The notes beneath the pieces are model-generated. The model saw only the letters and a list, made by a program, of their open reading frames with translations. It had not been told where the DNA came from and made no database searches. A program made the translations under genes and the position numbers. 64,000 nt of DNA from Selaginella moellendorffii (lineage: Eukaryota; Streptophyta; Lycopodiopsida; Selaginellales; Selaginellaceae), in NCBI RefSeq assembly GCF_000143415.4, contig NW_003314280.1:248001-312000 (forward strand). The letters are read 5' to 3'. Of this stretch, positions 41,831 through 54,989 are shown piece by piece (the stretch's first letter is position 1; each line of letters starts with the position of its first letter).

Positions 41831-44817
41831 ATGCTATCACAGGCGGCTCAAGGCGCGATGGAGGCCTCGTGGCATGAGTTGGCGGCGCTCGGCGGCGGAG
41901 GAGGCCATCGCCACCAGCATTGCCAGCGCCCCCTCATCGCCGCCACTCCGATTTTTTTCGTGCCTCGTTGCCACGTCCAAAGGTCAGCCTCCAGGGTTTT
42001 AGGGGTTTTGGATCGGTCGCTTGGAGGAACGAAATGCTTTTCATGCTTTCATGGATATTTCTATCGAAATGTAGGTCCGCTATGTGATATTTTGATGTGT
42101 GTTTTTTTTTGTCTTGCCAGGAAGCTAAGGATTGTTTGCTCTGTCTCGGAATCGGTGTGTAGAAAATTTTCCTTTGGAGTTTTGATATTTTCTTACGATG
42201 TTTTGCTTGCGTAGTTTTCTCCCAGCACTGCGACAGCTCTTCAATCAAAGAAAGCGTTGAGCAATTCAGTAAGCATTTACGACACTACACTACGAGATGG
42301 CGCTCAGGTGAGGTCGTTAAATTTTCGTCCTTGACTGGAAACTCCACAGTGTTTTTTCTTTAGATGGTGGGAATTTCCTTGACTCTAAATGACAAGCTAA
42401 AGATTGCTAAAGCTCTCGCGGACATTGGTGAGTTCCGTGGCTATTTCTCACTCGATGCAGTACGTTGAGATAGTTGTATGTGTTAAGGTGTGGATTATAT
42501 CGAGGGAGGATGGCCCGGATCAAATCCAAAAGACGCAGAGTTTTTCAAGCTTTGTAAGGACAACATTCTGAAGGGGCAGTCCTCGAAGCTTGCGGCATTT
42601 GGTTCGACTAGAAGGAAAAACTCGACTTGCGAAGAGGTTTGCTCGCCAAAATTGCGTGGACTCTGAAATTCTGATTGCTTGGACAGGATACTAACGTGCA
42701 AGCATTACTCTTTAGCGAGGCAGAGGTTATCACGGTGGTAGCAAAGGTGAGTAGAACCTTCTTCGTTCTTTTCGCGCCCGAGTGGTCTCACATATTTGAT
42801 ATGGTCAGGCGTGGGACGTACAGGTGACAAGAGTACTCGAAACAACACTAGCAGAAAACTTGAGAATGGTCGCGGAAACTATTTCGTATTTTAAGGTGAG
42901 AAACTTCGGCCTGCAGTTGTTGATTCCTCCGTTCACACATGTATTAAGAACAATCTCAGGTCCGAAGCAAGGAGGTAATGCTTGACGCTGAGCATTTTTT
43001 TGATGGTTTTACAGCAAACAGGTACCACGCTTTTCTGTTAACAATCGTTGCTAAGCGCTCGTACTTTTTCACCAGAGCTTACTCGCTAGAGTGCTTGAAA
43101 ATTGCGGTGAAGGCTGGAGTTGATGTAGTCGTCTTGTGCGACACCAATGGAGGGTCCATGCCCTGGACTGTAGAGGTATCCATCTTTTCGGCTAGTTGAA
43201 AAGGAGTTCTCACTTCTCCCTGGAACAAATAAACATCACAGGAGGTGACAAGAACTGTTAAAGCAGAGTTGATGCCCTGGCCACATGTCCGTATAGGAGT
43301 ACACACACACAACGACACGGAACTCGCTGTTGCCAATTCTCTGGCAGCTGTGCGAGGTGGGGCATCGCTAGTTCAAGGATGCGTCAATGGCTACGGGGAG
43401 CGAACTGGAAATGCAAATCTGGCACGTATGCTCTTGGAACTTGTACTTGAAAATACTAAGCTATTTTGTGCCGTTGTTCGCAGATTAGCGTGATCGGCGG
43501 GCTTCAAGTCAAGATGGGATTTACGTGTATCCCTCCCGAATCTCTTGCAAATCTTTCCAAGCTGGCGTCCACTGTCGCGGACGTTACAAAGCAGACAATG
43601 TCACCAACGCAACCGTACGTTGGCTCGGCGGCCTTCGCTCACAAAGGTGGAATCCATGTTGCGGCGATACGCAGGGTGAGAAAATCATCTTCCTTTCTTC
43701 TCGAAAGAAAAGTTTAAGAAACACGCGTATTGCCGTACAGATGCCCGAGAGCTATAATCATATGGATCCGACTCTCGTTGGAAATGCCATGCGTTCAGTC
43801 GTGAGTGAGCTATCTGGCAAAGGCAATATACTTGATAAGGTTAGCAAGCAACAAGTTTTTCATTAGTCGTTTTAACAATCTGAGAGCTCTCAGGCTGAAA
43901 AAGCTGGACTTGTTTTGGACAACGATGTCGCCGGAAGTGTTCTTGCGCACATAAAACAAATGGAAAGAGAGGTACGCAAGTTTTTTCACAGCTTTTACTC
44001 TCATCTTTAACAGAGTTTGAGTTGCAGGGATGTGCTTTTGAAAACGCTGGTGCCTCTGTTGATATGCTGATTGTTCGAAAGGGAAAGCGCTACCAGCAGC
44101 CGTAAGGATCTACTGACAAATTCATTCTGAGTGACTTTCTTCCTCGCAGCTTTCAAGTCTTGGAATTCACGGTGCTTTCGAGCAACCGCGGCGTGCATTC
44201 CACTAGTAGCAACGGGAACTCGCAGATCCAACAAGATAACTGGCTCGCGTGGTGTGGAAGTGACAGTCAAGTGAACCAGGCGATGGTAAAGCTCTCCGTC
44301 GGTGGCAAAAGTCAGGTATGCATACAACTTGTACAAAAGCATGAACTTGAAAGATTTGCTCTTCCGGCTCAGGTAAGCGCAGCGGAAGGGATCGGTCCAG
44401 TGGATGCTCTCAGTCACGCTTTAAGGTGGAGAATTCTCGATCGATCGCATACTTGCAACTTACATTGTCCTGCTCGTGATTCCAGGAGCGCGCTCGAGAA
44501 GCACTACCCGCAACTCGAGCAAGTGGAGCTCGCGGACTATCACGTCCATCTAGTGGAGCCATCGACTGCTCACAAGGGGACCCTTTCAACGACGCGAGTG
44601 ACAGTTGACTTCACGGATGCTTCTGGCAACAAGTGGACGACCGTGAGTCTCATTCAAACGCAAGTGTTCTTCATTGTTTATGCTCAATCACTTTCATTGT
44701 TCCCAGGTTGGTGCTCACACATCCATCGTAGAAGCCAGCTTCCGGGCGCTCGTTGACGGCCTCGAATTTGGGATCGTCAATTGCTCCGAGGTACCAAAGC
44801 TCGATCAAAGTTTTTAG
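41831..44817 (+). CDS. CimA-type (R)-citramalate synthase / LeuA-family acyltransferase, probably plastid
   Basis: About 18 exons: 41831-41982, 42121-42154, 42215-42307, 42364-42427, 42488-42636, 42687-42746, 42809-42895, 42960-43021, 43076-43175, 43242-43421 (or 43442), 43484-43675, 43741-43839, 43894-43971, 44028-44101, 44150-44315, 44373-44425, 44486-44642, 44707-44817. About 636 residues. An N-terminal presequence-like stretch ([20 protein letters not shown]) precedes the TIM-barrel: [63 protein letters not shown], metal-binding [42 protein letters not shown] LeuA-type dimer/regulatory domain follows ([31 protein letters not shown]). These motifs are those of bacterial citramalate synthase (acetyl-CoA + pyruvate), not of plant isopropylmalate synthase. 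The final intron is optional: two equally good C termini exist. Confidence 0.85.
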
Positions 44818-44819
44818 TT

Positions 44820-45346
44820 TTCTTCTTCTTTGTGCTTTGTCCAAACGCCGATGTTTTTCACAGGATGGCTGTTCTGCCGTTCACAAAAAGTAAAACGATG
44901 CGTTCTAGGCTATTTGAGCAACTGCTTGGAATGTTCCCAGGTTTTTGGATTTGGCCATGGTCCAAAATCCACGTAAAGGCCCAAATATTGTACTGTAATT
45001 AGGGCTTGTCTTATTTCTGAGAGGGTTTCTGGTCGCCTCGCCTCGCCAGTGGATCGAGGCGCCGTGGCGCTGCCATCGAATTCTCGCCTCGCCCGCGAGC
45101 TATGGAGCTGGATCAGTGATTGACGATGAGGAGGAGCTGGAATCGCAGCGCCGGAAGTCGCCATTGCAAAGGAGCGCAGGATGCTAGACTTGTGGTGGCT
45201 GCTTGGGGGACGAGCTCGCTCTCCAGCTGAGGACGAGAACGGTGAGTGAGCCCCTTTTTCTAAATTTCCTCTCTTTGCGATTGCATTGTATCTTTAGAAC
45301 TCTATCCGCGATGCTTATTTATTAAAATTCTTAACCCAGACAACGA
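44820..45346 (+). promoter_or_regulatory. Promoter/leader region of VAC14 with likely 5' UTR intron
   Basis: GC-rich leader 45020-45240 ends GACGAGAACG/GTGAGT, and the VAC14 ATG at 45347 follows a CCCAG acceptor-like site, so an intron in the 5' UTR is likely. A short upstream ATG (45102) precedes it. Confidence 0.4.
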
Positions 45347-48300
45347 TGTCGGACGTGTCAGCTTTGCTCCAGGCGTCCGTGTTGCGAAATCTCTCGGACA
45401 AGCTCTACGAGAAGCGAAAGATCGCTGCTCTTGAGGTGAGATTGTATCCCTTTTCCTTCCTTTAAAATTTAACAATAGATTGTTCATCAGGTGGAAGGGG
45501 TCCTGAAATCTCTAGTTAGTTCCGGCGACCATGAGAAGATATCCTCCGTCATATCGATATTAATCAATGACTATGCTCTATCGCCACAAGCCAATCACCG
45601 AAAGGTATGTGAGAGTGAGACGACCGCTTTTTCTTAGTTTTTTCTCTTATGCCAGGGGGGGCTGATTGGATTGGCGGCTGCTACTGTTGGCTTGGCCTCC
45701 GAGTCTGCCCAGTATCTTGATGTAAGTATTGAGTTCTTCTCCCTTGCGATATAGAACGAAAGAAGTTGTTTTCTTTTTTTTTTGCTCAAAGGAATGACTA
45801 TTTTGCAGAGAATTGTTCCGCCTGTTTTGATTTCTTTCACGGATCAAGACAGTCGGGTGCGATATTACGCATGTGAGGCACTTTACAACATAGCAAAGGT
45901 ACATCTTACTTTTCATCATGAGGTTTCTGTGCTTGGAGCTAACTCAGGGTAGGTATCTAGGTGTCGAGAGGTGACTTAATTGTTTTCTTCAACAAAATAT
46001 TCGATGCCCTTTGCAAGCTCTCGGCGGATTCAGATCCTAATGTTCAAAGTGCAGCTCATCTTCTGGATCGTCTTGTCAAGGTAATTTCGTCAATCTCTTA
46101 ATTTCTTATAATTTCTTAAGAGAACTCATTTCTTTTATTTTTTGATATTTTTTTATGCTCAGGATATTGTGACGGAAAGTGATCAATTCAGGTAGTCAAA
46201 ACGCTTTGGTTCTTGGCTAAATGTTTTCTGCTCAGCATTGAAGAATTTATTCCGCTATTGAGGGAGCGAATGAACGTGCTCAATCCGTTTGTCCGACAAT
46301 TTCTCGTGGGATGGATCACTGTATTGGACAGCGTCCCGGACATTGATATGCTGGAGTTCTTGCCAGACTTTCTCGACGGTAACATCATAGTCGACTCTTT
46401 AGTTTTGTAACCCTTTGCATGTAGGTCTGTTCAACATGCTTAGCGACAACAGTCACGAGATCAGGCAGCAAGCCGACTCTGCATTGTCCGAGTTTTTGCA
46501 AGAAATTAAGAATGCTCCTGTAAGCCTTTTGTTTTTAAAACGCATTATCATTCTTGACCGTGAGTTTTTAAATATTTAGTCCGTGGATTACGTTCGCATG
46601 GCTGCGATACTTGTACAAAGAGCTAGATCACCTGATGAGTTCACTCGTCTAACATCCATAACATGGGTATGAAACGTCAATCGTTTCTTTAGTAGTTACT
46701 TAAAAATATTTCAGATGAGCGAATTTGTGAAACTTGGAGGGGATCAGCTTGTGACATTCTATGCGGAGATTTTGGGTGCCATTCTACCAGCAATCTCTGA
46801 CAAGGAAGAAAAAATCAGAGCAGTAAGATTGAGCTCTTTAACTAAACATAATACGCTAAAAACATTTGATTATAAGGTTGCTCGTGAAACAAACGAAGAG
46901 CTTCGAGCCATTCGTGCTGAACCAGTTGAAGTGATAGACATTGGATCAGTTCTGAATGCAGCTAGACGGTAATCTTTCTCGTTTCTAAAAACTTGGACTT
47001 GAACAAAATAGTTGTGTAGGGAGTTGGGAAGCGAGTTTGAAGCCACAAGATTGGAAGCCTTGCGGTGGATGCTTGTTCTTCTTGAGAGACATAGAACAGA
47101 GGTACTTGGAGTTTTCTTTTCTGTACAGTAGTTGCTAACATTTTAACAGGTTCTATCGTTTCTTGACGAAATATTTCCTGCATTGCTTCAGTCTTTGTCG
47201 GACGAATCTGATGATGTAAGCATTTGCATTTGTTTTTGTATGTTTGTCACCTAAAATGTATCTGTTAACAGGTTGTGTTGCTGGTTCTGGAGGTTCAAGC
47301 TTGTATAGCACGGGATACACAACAATTTCGGCGTTTGATGGTCTTTCTTGTACATAAATTTCAAATGGACAATCTTCTGCTTGAAAGGTACTTTACGAAG
47401 TCAATAGTTAAACAGTCTTCGTGACCAGCATTAAATTTTCAGGAGAGGAACCTTAGCGTTGCGACGTCTCTGCGTCCTTCTTGACGCCGAGACTGTATAC
47501 AGAGAGTTGGCAACTATCCTGGAAGGCGAGGCGGACTTAGAATTTGCAACCGTTATGGTCCAGGTATCAGTATCTAGTTTGCGTTCTCAGCGAACTTATG
47601 CATGTACACTTACAGGCACTTAATTTAATTCTCCTCACGGCTTCAGAACTTGCCGATTTAAGGGCACTGCTAAAGGAGTCGTTGACAAATTCGCAAGGAA
47701 AAGATCTTTTTGTTGCTCTGTATTCATCGTGGTGTCACTCGCCGATGGCTACTGTTAGCTTGTGCTTACTTGCTCAGGTAATGTCCTGTCCAACTTCTTG
47801 TTCCAAAACACATGATTATGCTTTGCAGGCTTACCACCATGCAAGCGCAGTTATCCAATCTCTCGGGGAGTCGGACATCAACGTCAAGTTTCTAGTTCAG
47901 GTGGATAAGCTGGTACGGCTTTTGGAAACTCCAATCTTCGGTTACTTGAGGTTGCAGGTAATCGTTTTACTACCACTTGGCCATTTTCTAACGCTTGTGT
48001 ATGACAGTTGCTAGAACCAGCGCGCTATCCCTCGTTGCTGAAGACGCTCTACGGGCTGCTCATGCTACTCCCTCAGGTGGGTACAGAAAATGAATTCTGG
48101 CAAACTGATCATGATTGGCATTCGATTTAATGCATGCAGTTTGATGATGCAGCAAAGCTCTGCATTCAAGATATTGCGAACGAGACTGAAGACCATCCCG
48201 GCGTACGCTCCCATGCACATCCAAGCAACACCGGCGGCCGAGCTTGCTGGACTGAATGCAGGGCGTAGATCCGTATCGGCAGTACCGTACCTGGCTCACT

Positions 48301-48603
48301 ATCCAACTGGAGACGACGGGGACAAGGTGTCCGACTTCAACAGCGGGCCCGGTGGAATCAACTTCACGATGAGGTTGCAGCAATTTGAGCTGATGCAACA
48401 CCAGCACAGGCTCCACCGCCAAGCAGTGCAGTCGCAGCTCTCCAAGCCACCAAAGAAGCCTGCGTCTCAGGTGAGAAATCTTCATCCCGTTGGTGGTGAT
48501 GTTTTCCTCACTTTCGCTTTCCTTGTGCTGCGTCCAGGGCGATGATGCGCGAGGAAAATCTTCCAAGCTTGGGCTTTCTCCGTCCAACTGGAGATCTTCC
48601 TAA
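45347..48603 (+). CDS. VAC14: VAC14-like HEAT-repeat scaffold of the PI(3,5)P2 kinase complex
   Basis: Many short exons, all joining in frame, starting [20 protein letters not shown]. Characteristic blocks in order: [163 protein letters not shown] near the end, with [15 protein letters not shown] and [20 protein letters not shown] as the conserved C-terminal part. Exon joins before the C-terminal block use the CAG at 48150-48152 rather than an earlier one, matching the family's LLPQ-Q join. VAC14 scaffolds Fab1/PIKfyve and Fig4 on endosome/vacuole membranes to make PI(3,5)P2. The gene appears intact. Confidence 0.92.
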
Positions 48604-48779
48604 GGTTATTTTCTTTGTGTCTGTCTGTTTATAGAGATGCTACATAGCCATTCACATTCTTGCAGAATCTGTGTATAGAGAGTTTTCATACTTTTCTATT
48701 GATAAAGTTCTTTCTCGCACTTATCTAGCTCGTGTTTCCATTAGAACCTTAGGTCTCCTCAGGAAGGGTGATACCGCGT

Positions 48780-50833
48780 ATGGAAGCGAGCGCGAGCATG
48801 GCCAATGCATCATCTCTCCTGTAAAGATTTCCTTCTTTTCCTTGCAAATTGATTCATTGGTTTTGCAGCTCGTCTTCTCTCCCGACCAAGCGTAGAGCTT
48901 CCGCATTGGGTTCTGGGTAAGTGCTGAAAACTCCCGTGTATGCGTATGGTTCTACTAGTTTCCAGAACAAGCGGTAATACAGGGGCGTGGTATCAAGTAC
49001 CCGAGCTCAACCTTCGCGATCATCGTTTCGAAGTTCCTCTCAATTATGCTGCTCCTTCCGACTCGACAATCTCAGTCTTCGCTCGAGAAGTCGTCTCAGG
49101 TAAAAACATATCAGCTCTGGATCTCAAAATGAGAAACTTACAATACAGTTGGAAACGAGGAGAAAGACCTGCCATTTTTGCTCTTCTTGCAAGGGGGTCC
49201 CGGATTTGAATCCCTTCGTCCGCTGGAGTGCAGTGGATGGCTGAAAAGAGCTTGCGAGGACTTTCGAGTCATCCTTCTAGATCAGGTTTCATTCATTTTA
49301 TTCCTGTGTGTTTGATATCTCTTTCAGCGAGGAACTGGGCTTTCTACCGCCTTGACTGTTGGATCGCTGAACCAACTTTCGAGCCCCCAGGCACAGGCAT
49401 CCTACCTCCAGCATTTTCGAGCAGATAACATCGTCAGAGACGCGGAGATGATTCGAAAGAGCCTTGTGCCACACGGAGAGCCTTGGACTCTCCTTGGTCA
49501 GGTAAAGCTCTCGCTTTTTAAACACTTGCAACGCCAACCTTGAAATGATTTTCCTATCCAGAGCTATGGTGGTTTCTGTGCCGTTACTTATCTAAGCATG
49601 GCACCATCCGGCCTGGAGCAAGTGCTACTCACGGGCGGTCTTCCTCCTATTGACGCTGGATGCACTGCCGAGGCCGTGTATCGTGCTTGCTACAAGCGTG
49701 TCCTGCTCCAAAACATGAAGTTTTACCAGCGTTTCCCTCGGGATGAAGAGCTCGTCCGGGAGATTGTTTTACACTTGGCAAGTAGCGAAGGTGGAGGGGT
49801 GAGTCGATCTTTTCTTGCCATTTATATTTATATAAAGTGTGTGATAGGTGCTTCTTCCATCTGGTGGCAAGCTCACACCAAGGAGCTTTCAGTTGCTTGG
49901 CTTGACAGGATTGGGATCACACTCTGGCTTTGAAAAGCTTCACTTCACGTGAGCGCTGCGCTTTTCGTTTTCCTTCTTTTCTTTATGTTTTCTTCCTTCA
50001 GTCACTCTAATTTATTTTTCTTTTATTTCCTTTAGGTTGGAGCGAGCATGGGATCCTGTTCTTGTACCTGGCATTAGCAAGCAGCTTAGCTACACATTTC
50101 TTCGAGCGGTAATCAGCCTTTTGTCTCAAAACGCTTTTTGTTTTAACACTACTTCATGTATAGTTTGAGAACTGGCTGGATTTCGATACAAATCCTTTAT
50201 ATGCACTGATGCACGAGCCTATCTACTGCCAGGTAGGTCGGGCAAATGCAGTTCTCCGGAGGTGCCAATAGCGTGATGTTGTCATGCTTCAGGGTGCGGC
50301 ATCAAACTGGGCAGCACAAAGAGTAAGAGATGAACTGGGTGAGCAGTTTGATCCGGTCTTTGCTGCAAACCATAGCGAGCCCGTTCTTTTCACGGGAGAG
50401 GTATGATTGGTCTTCTTCTGCTGATTTCCTCGCGAACACTGGTCTCAGATGGTGTATCCATGGATCTTTGACGAGATAAAACCGTTGCATCCTCTAAAGG
50501 AGGCTGCAAACCTCCTAGCTGAGAAACAAGATTGGCCAGTTCTCTACAACCATGAGGTTTTACGCTCTAACAAGGTGCACTTTTTCTTTTCTCTTTTCTC
50601 CTTTTGCGCAAAAGACATTCTTTGGCTGTGTCGTTCAGGTGCCCGTCGCAGCAGCGGTGTATTACGAAGACATGTACGTAAATGTGAACTTGTCAGAGGC
50701 GACGGCTGCGTCCATACCAGGAATAAGGCTGTGGATCACTAACGAGTTCATGCACTCTGGACTCCGTGAAGATGGCTATCGAGTCTTGGATCATCTCCTT
50801 GCGATGCTAAAAGGAAAGAGACTGCTTCGATGA
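48780..50833 (+). CDS. Proline-iminopeptidase-like alpha/beta hydrolase (peptidase family S33)
   Basis: About ten exons. The first two encode a Ser/Ala-rich leader (MEASASMANASSLL joined to SSSLPTKRRASALG), likely organelle targeting. Then come the family core: FLQGGPGFESLRP (oxyanion region), RVILLDQRGTGLST, the nucleophile elbow GQSYGGFCAVTYLS with the catalytic Ser, LLTGGLPPI, VLFTGEMVYPWIFDE (acid region with Asp in PWIFDE), and NEFMHSGLREDGYRVLD carrying the catalytic His. Stop at 50831-50833. Relatives release N-terminal proline from peptides; some plant members act on other substrates. Part of this gene (exons around 49506-49862) is copied in inverted orientation at 52372-52733. Confidence 0.88.
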
Positions 50834-50879
50834 CTTTCCTTTAAACATTCGAAATTCCTTTATTGTTTAGTGAGTTCCA

Positions 50880-52000
<1,121 letters not shown>

Positions 52001-52019
52001 AGCGGACACAAGACTTGTA

Positions 52020-52271
52020 TATATTTACATGGAGAAAATGAAAAAGTAGTAGTTAGGGGAAACAGAGTATGTCGTTTAACTAGAAAACTAACATGGTATC
52101 GGAGCAAACGATGATCTCATGGGCAAAACAAGACCACGCAGCGAGCAGCAACGCGACTTTAGATCGCGTGACCACTTGACTGTAGCAGAAGAAGAGGAAG
52201 GGAAAATCTGTGCTGTAGAAAAGTTCATTGGGGATCGGGGTTGGAGCATGATGGAAATTGTAGAAGAAATG
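52020..52271 (+). mobile_element. Ty1/copia-type LTR end and primer-binding site, cut by the gap
   Basis: ACTAACA/TGGTATCGGAGC at 52087-52105 is the classic copia junction: an LTR ending in CA followed by a site complementary to the 3' end of initiator tRNA-Met (usual form TGGTATCAGAGC). After it a gag-like reading (VEKFIGDRGWSMMEIVEEM, compare the family's K-F-x-G-x-x-W) runs into the assembly gap. The 5' limit of the LTR was not determined. Confidence 0.55.
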
Positions 52272-52371
52272 NNNNNNNNNNNNNNNNNNNNNNNNNNNNN
52301 NNNNNNNNNNNNNNNNNNNNNNNNNNNNNNNNNNNNNNNNNNNNNNNNNNNNNNNNNNNNNNNNNNNNNNN
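52272..52371. other. Assembly gap (100 N)
   Basis: Exactly 100 N. It separates the copia fragment from the inverted hydrolase copy; the junction is therefore unverified. Confidence 0.99.
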
Positions 52372-52733
52372 CAGATGGAAGAAGCACCTATCACACACTT
52401 TATATAAATATAAATGGCAAGAAAAGATTGACTCACCCCTCCACCTTCGTTACTGCCCAAGTGTAAAACAATCTCCCGGACGAGCTCTTCATCCCGAGGG
52501 AAACGCTGGTAAAACTTCATGTTTTGGAGCAGGACACGCTTGTAGCAAGCACGATACACGGCCTCGGCAGTGCATCCAGCGTCAATAGGAGGAAGACCGC
52601 CCGTGAGTAGCACTTGCTCCAGGCCGGATGGTGCCATGCTTAGATAAGTAACGGCACAGAAACCACCATAGCTCTGGATAGGAAAATCATTTCAAGGTTG
52701 GCGTTGCAAGTGTTTAAAAAGCGAGAGCTTTAC
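52372..52733 (-). pseudogene. Inverted partial copy of the proline-iminopeptidase-like gene
   Basis: Near-identical to the reverse complement of 49506-49862, including the intron TAAAGCTCTCGCTTTTTAAA and the coding part from MAPSGLEQVLLTGGLPPID. Differences are few (ASSEGGG becomes GSNEGGG, R becomes Q). Retained intron sequence shows DNA-level duplication, not retroposition. Truncated by the gap on one side and by foldback repeats on the other. Confidence 0.9.
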
Positions 52734-52737
52734 GTGA

Positions 52738-53270
52738 TATTGAGACTAGTCATGCATCACAGTGACTTCATTACCACTTTTGGACTCCAACGATTTCACT
52801 AGTAAGGAGCCTTCCTCTTCTTCTCAGTTGAGCGGTCACGCGATCTAGAGTCCTTGAAAATGCATGATCTTCGCTTATCTCAAAACTTTAGCTGATTATG
52901 ATTGAAAGACTTTAGGTTGAACCGATGGATTGAGAAACTTCAACTTGAGCTAGTAGAGGAAAGCTCCTTATTAGTGAAATCGTTGGAGTCCAAAAGTGGT
53001 AATGAAGTAACTGTGATGCATGACTAGTCTCAATATCAGAAAAACTGATGCATTTTCGCCTGAAAATTCGTTCCTGAACTTCCTCGAAAATGCATGATCT
53101 TCGCTTATCTCAAAACTTTAGCTGATTACTTTAGGTTGAACCGATGAATTGAGAAACTTCAACTTGAGCTAGTAGAGGAAAGCTCCTTATTAGTGAAATC
53201 TTTGGAGTACAAAAGTGGTAATGAAGTAACTGTGATACATGACTAGTCTCAATATCAGAAAAACTGCAAC
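52738..53270. repeat. Foldback plus direct repeat cluster
   Basis: 52738-52811 is the inverted copy of 52964-53037 (about 74 nt, sharing GACTAGTCATGCATCACAGT and CATTACCACTTTTGGACTCC). In addition 52855-53043 and 53088-53267 are direct repeats (AAATGCATGATCTTCGCTTA, ACTTTAGGTTGAACCGATG, AACTTGAGCTAGTAGAGGAA). No coding capacity. It looks like a small foldback or MITE-type element partly duplicated in tandem. Confidence 0.8.
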
Positions 53271-53292
53271 TTGAAAGGTATGCCAGTTTTGC

Positions 53293-53575
53293 CTGCAAGG
53301 GGGTCCATTTCCTACTTTGCAAGCACTTTCAAGTCATCATTTTGGAGGTTTCATTCTTTTACAAAGTTTTGGACAACGTCATCCTGTACCCAAGTTGCTG
53401 GACTGAACTGCTTCCTGTGCAAATAGATGAACGTTTTTGAAATTTACAAGATTCAGTTGGAATGATCTCTTCTACATCACGGTCCAAAAAGACCACTCTG
53501 GTGTTGCTATATCTGTAGATGAGCATAAATCTAGTTGGAATGACCTCCTCCACATCACGGGTTCAAATGATCTCC
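53293..53575. pseudogene. Scraps of hydrolase exon 4 and of AKR exon 3
   Basis: 53293-53365 (plus) resembles 49185-49310 of the hydrolase gene (TGCAAGGGGGTCC, CTTTC.AGTCATC.TT, GGTTTCATTC). 53452-53500 and 53530-53575 each resemble the end of AKR exon 3 on the minus strand (AGTTGGAATGATCTC, CACATCACGG, GGACCACTC region). Both source genes are neighbours, so this is local shuffling. Confidence 0.6.
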
Positions 53576-53599
53576 TAGGAAAATCATTTGATATCTACC

Positions 53600-54850
53600 G
53601 CTACATTGGCAGCGGCAGGAAGGAGTTGAGGATCCAAGGGAGGCGGAGCTGGAGCCAGGACGTGTGGCCCGGCGTGTGGATGTCCGCCAGCGACAAGTGT
53701 GTCATCGGCGCGCAGACCTCGGGGCTGCTCATCGTCTTCCGCCTCGTCTCCTTCGTTACTGCCTGTGGTAGGGGCTCTCCAGGCTGTGGAGTGGGGGGAT
53801 TATGTCCGACACGGACAGCTCCCGGACGGACAGGAAAGCCGGGCACCGAAAAGGCGACGATGGGAGTGGCCAGGACAGCAAAGTTGACAGGGTGAGGCGC
53901 AAGGCGGAAGAGAAGCGGCTGGCTAGGCTAGAGAAGGAACAGATGGAGGCCGAGGAGAGAATGCAACGGGAGGAAGTAGCCAGGCTTGTAGACGAGCGCA
54001 GAAGGCAGAGGGCCGATGCTCAGAACGACAACAAGATGGCTGTCTAAGGCGGGAGTAGTGACGAGCAGGCCCAACGCCCGAAACAGGAGAAAGCCCGGTC
54101 ACGAAAAGCAGTTGATGAAAGTCAAGGCGTCGGTGTTGAAAAAGCAGGACAAGCATGTTGTGTCCGCGACGGCAATAGCTGGTACCACCTCGTCAAGCAA
54201 AGCGAACGCAAATGAAGGAGTGGCGCGTAAGCCATCTGCGTGGAACCGGATCTCTTGGGCGTGGGGTAAAGGAAGGATGACCAAGCACCACCAGAGTATC
54301 AGTGAAGTTCGTAACTTGTTCTTAAGACTCCGCTGCTTTCAAGTGACACGGGTAATCGTTGTCTGCTCAGGTCCAAGGCTTGGATGCTTCAACTAGCACA
54401 TCTCCTGACATCGACGGCGTCCCGCCATCGCCATCGCCATCACCATCATCTGCTCTAGTTGAGGCTGATCTCCAAGCGCTTCACGACAGTGCTTCCTTGA
54501 CTAGTCCCCGCTCGTGCAAGAACGAAATGTCACCAGTCGACGATTGTCTTCCTCCTCCTTCCCCGTCCCAGTCCGTCTACTCGACGTTCATGGCCAGTGT
54601 GTCCAGTCTCAGATGCACAACCGGATTATGACGGATGGGTGGCTAGTGACTTGGCTCCCAAGTCGACGTGGAAAATGTGGGAGGCACCCAACCTCGATCT
54701 TCCAAGGCTTACTCAGTGCATCAACGGCGTGGATCCAGTGTCGTCCCAGCCCAGCAGTGACCTGACATCGTCATCCCTAAGCAGCGGCCCGGTCGGCATC
54801 GTCCCGAGCGTCCCCATCACCAATAACCTGTGGTCCAACTATCATGCATT
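53600..54850 (+). pseudogene. Likely decayed gene for a charged coiled-coil, Ser/Pro-rich protein
   Basis: Plus-strand blocks in changing frames: a highly charged helix (RRKAEEKRLARLEKEQMEAE, then REEVARLVDERRRQRADAQ) at about 53890-54040, RKPSAWNRISWAWGKGRM near 54240, and a Ser/Pro-rich tail (DIDGVPPSPSPSPSSALVEA near 54405; APKSTWKMWEAPNLDLPRLT near 54655). Some frame changes could be introns, but a stop follows the helix and no clean joins were found. I do not recognise the family with confidence. It could still be a multi-exon gene misread by me. Confidence 0.4.
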
Positions 54851-54989
54851 CTTACAAGTGCTAATCATGGGTGAGTTTCCGGCCAGGCTGCACAAGACCA
54901 AGTCGTTGCCCATCAAATACTGCGATGTGGCATCTGGCACCACCTTGGTGACGACGTCCCTATCAGCTGCTTTGGTACAGGTTCAAAGG

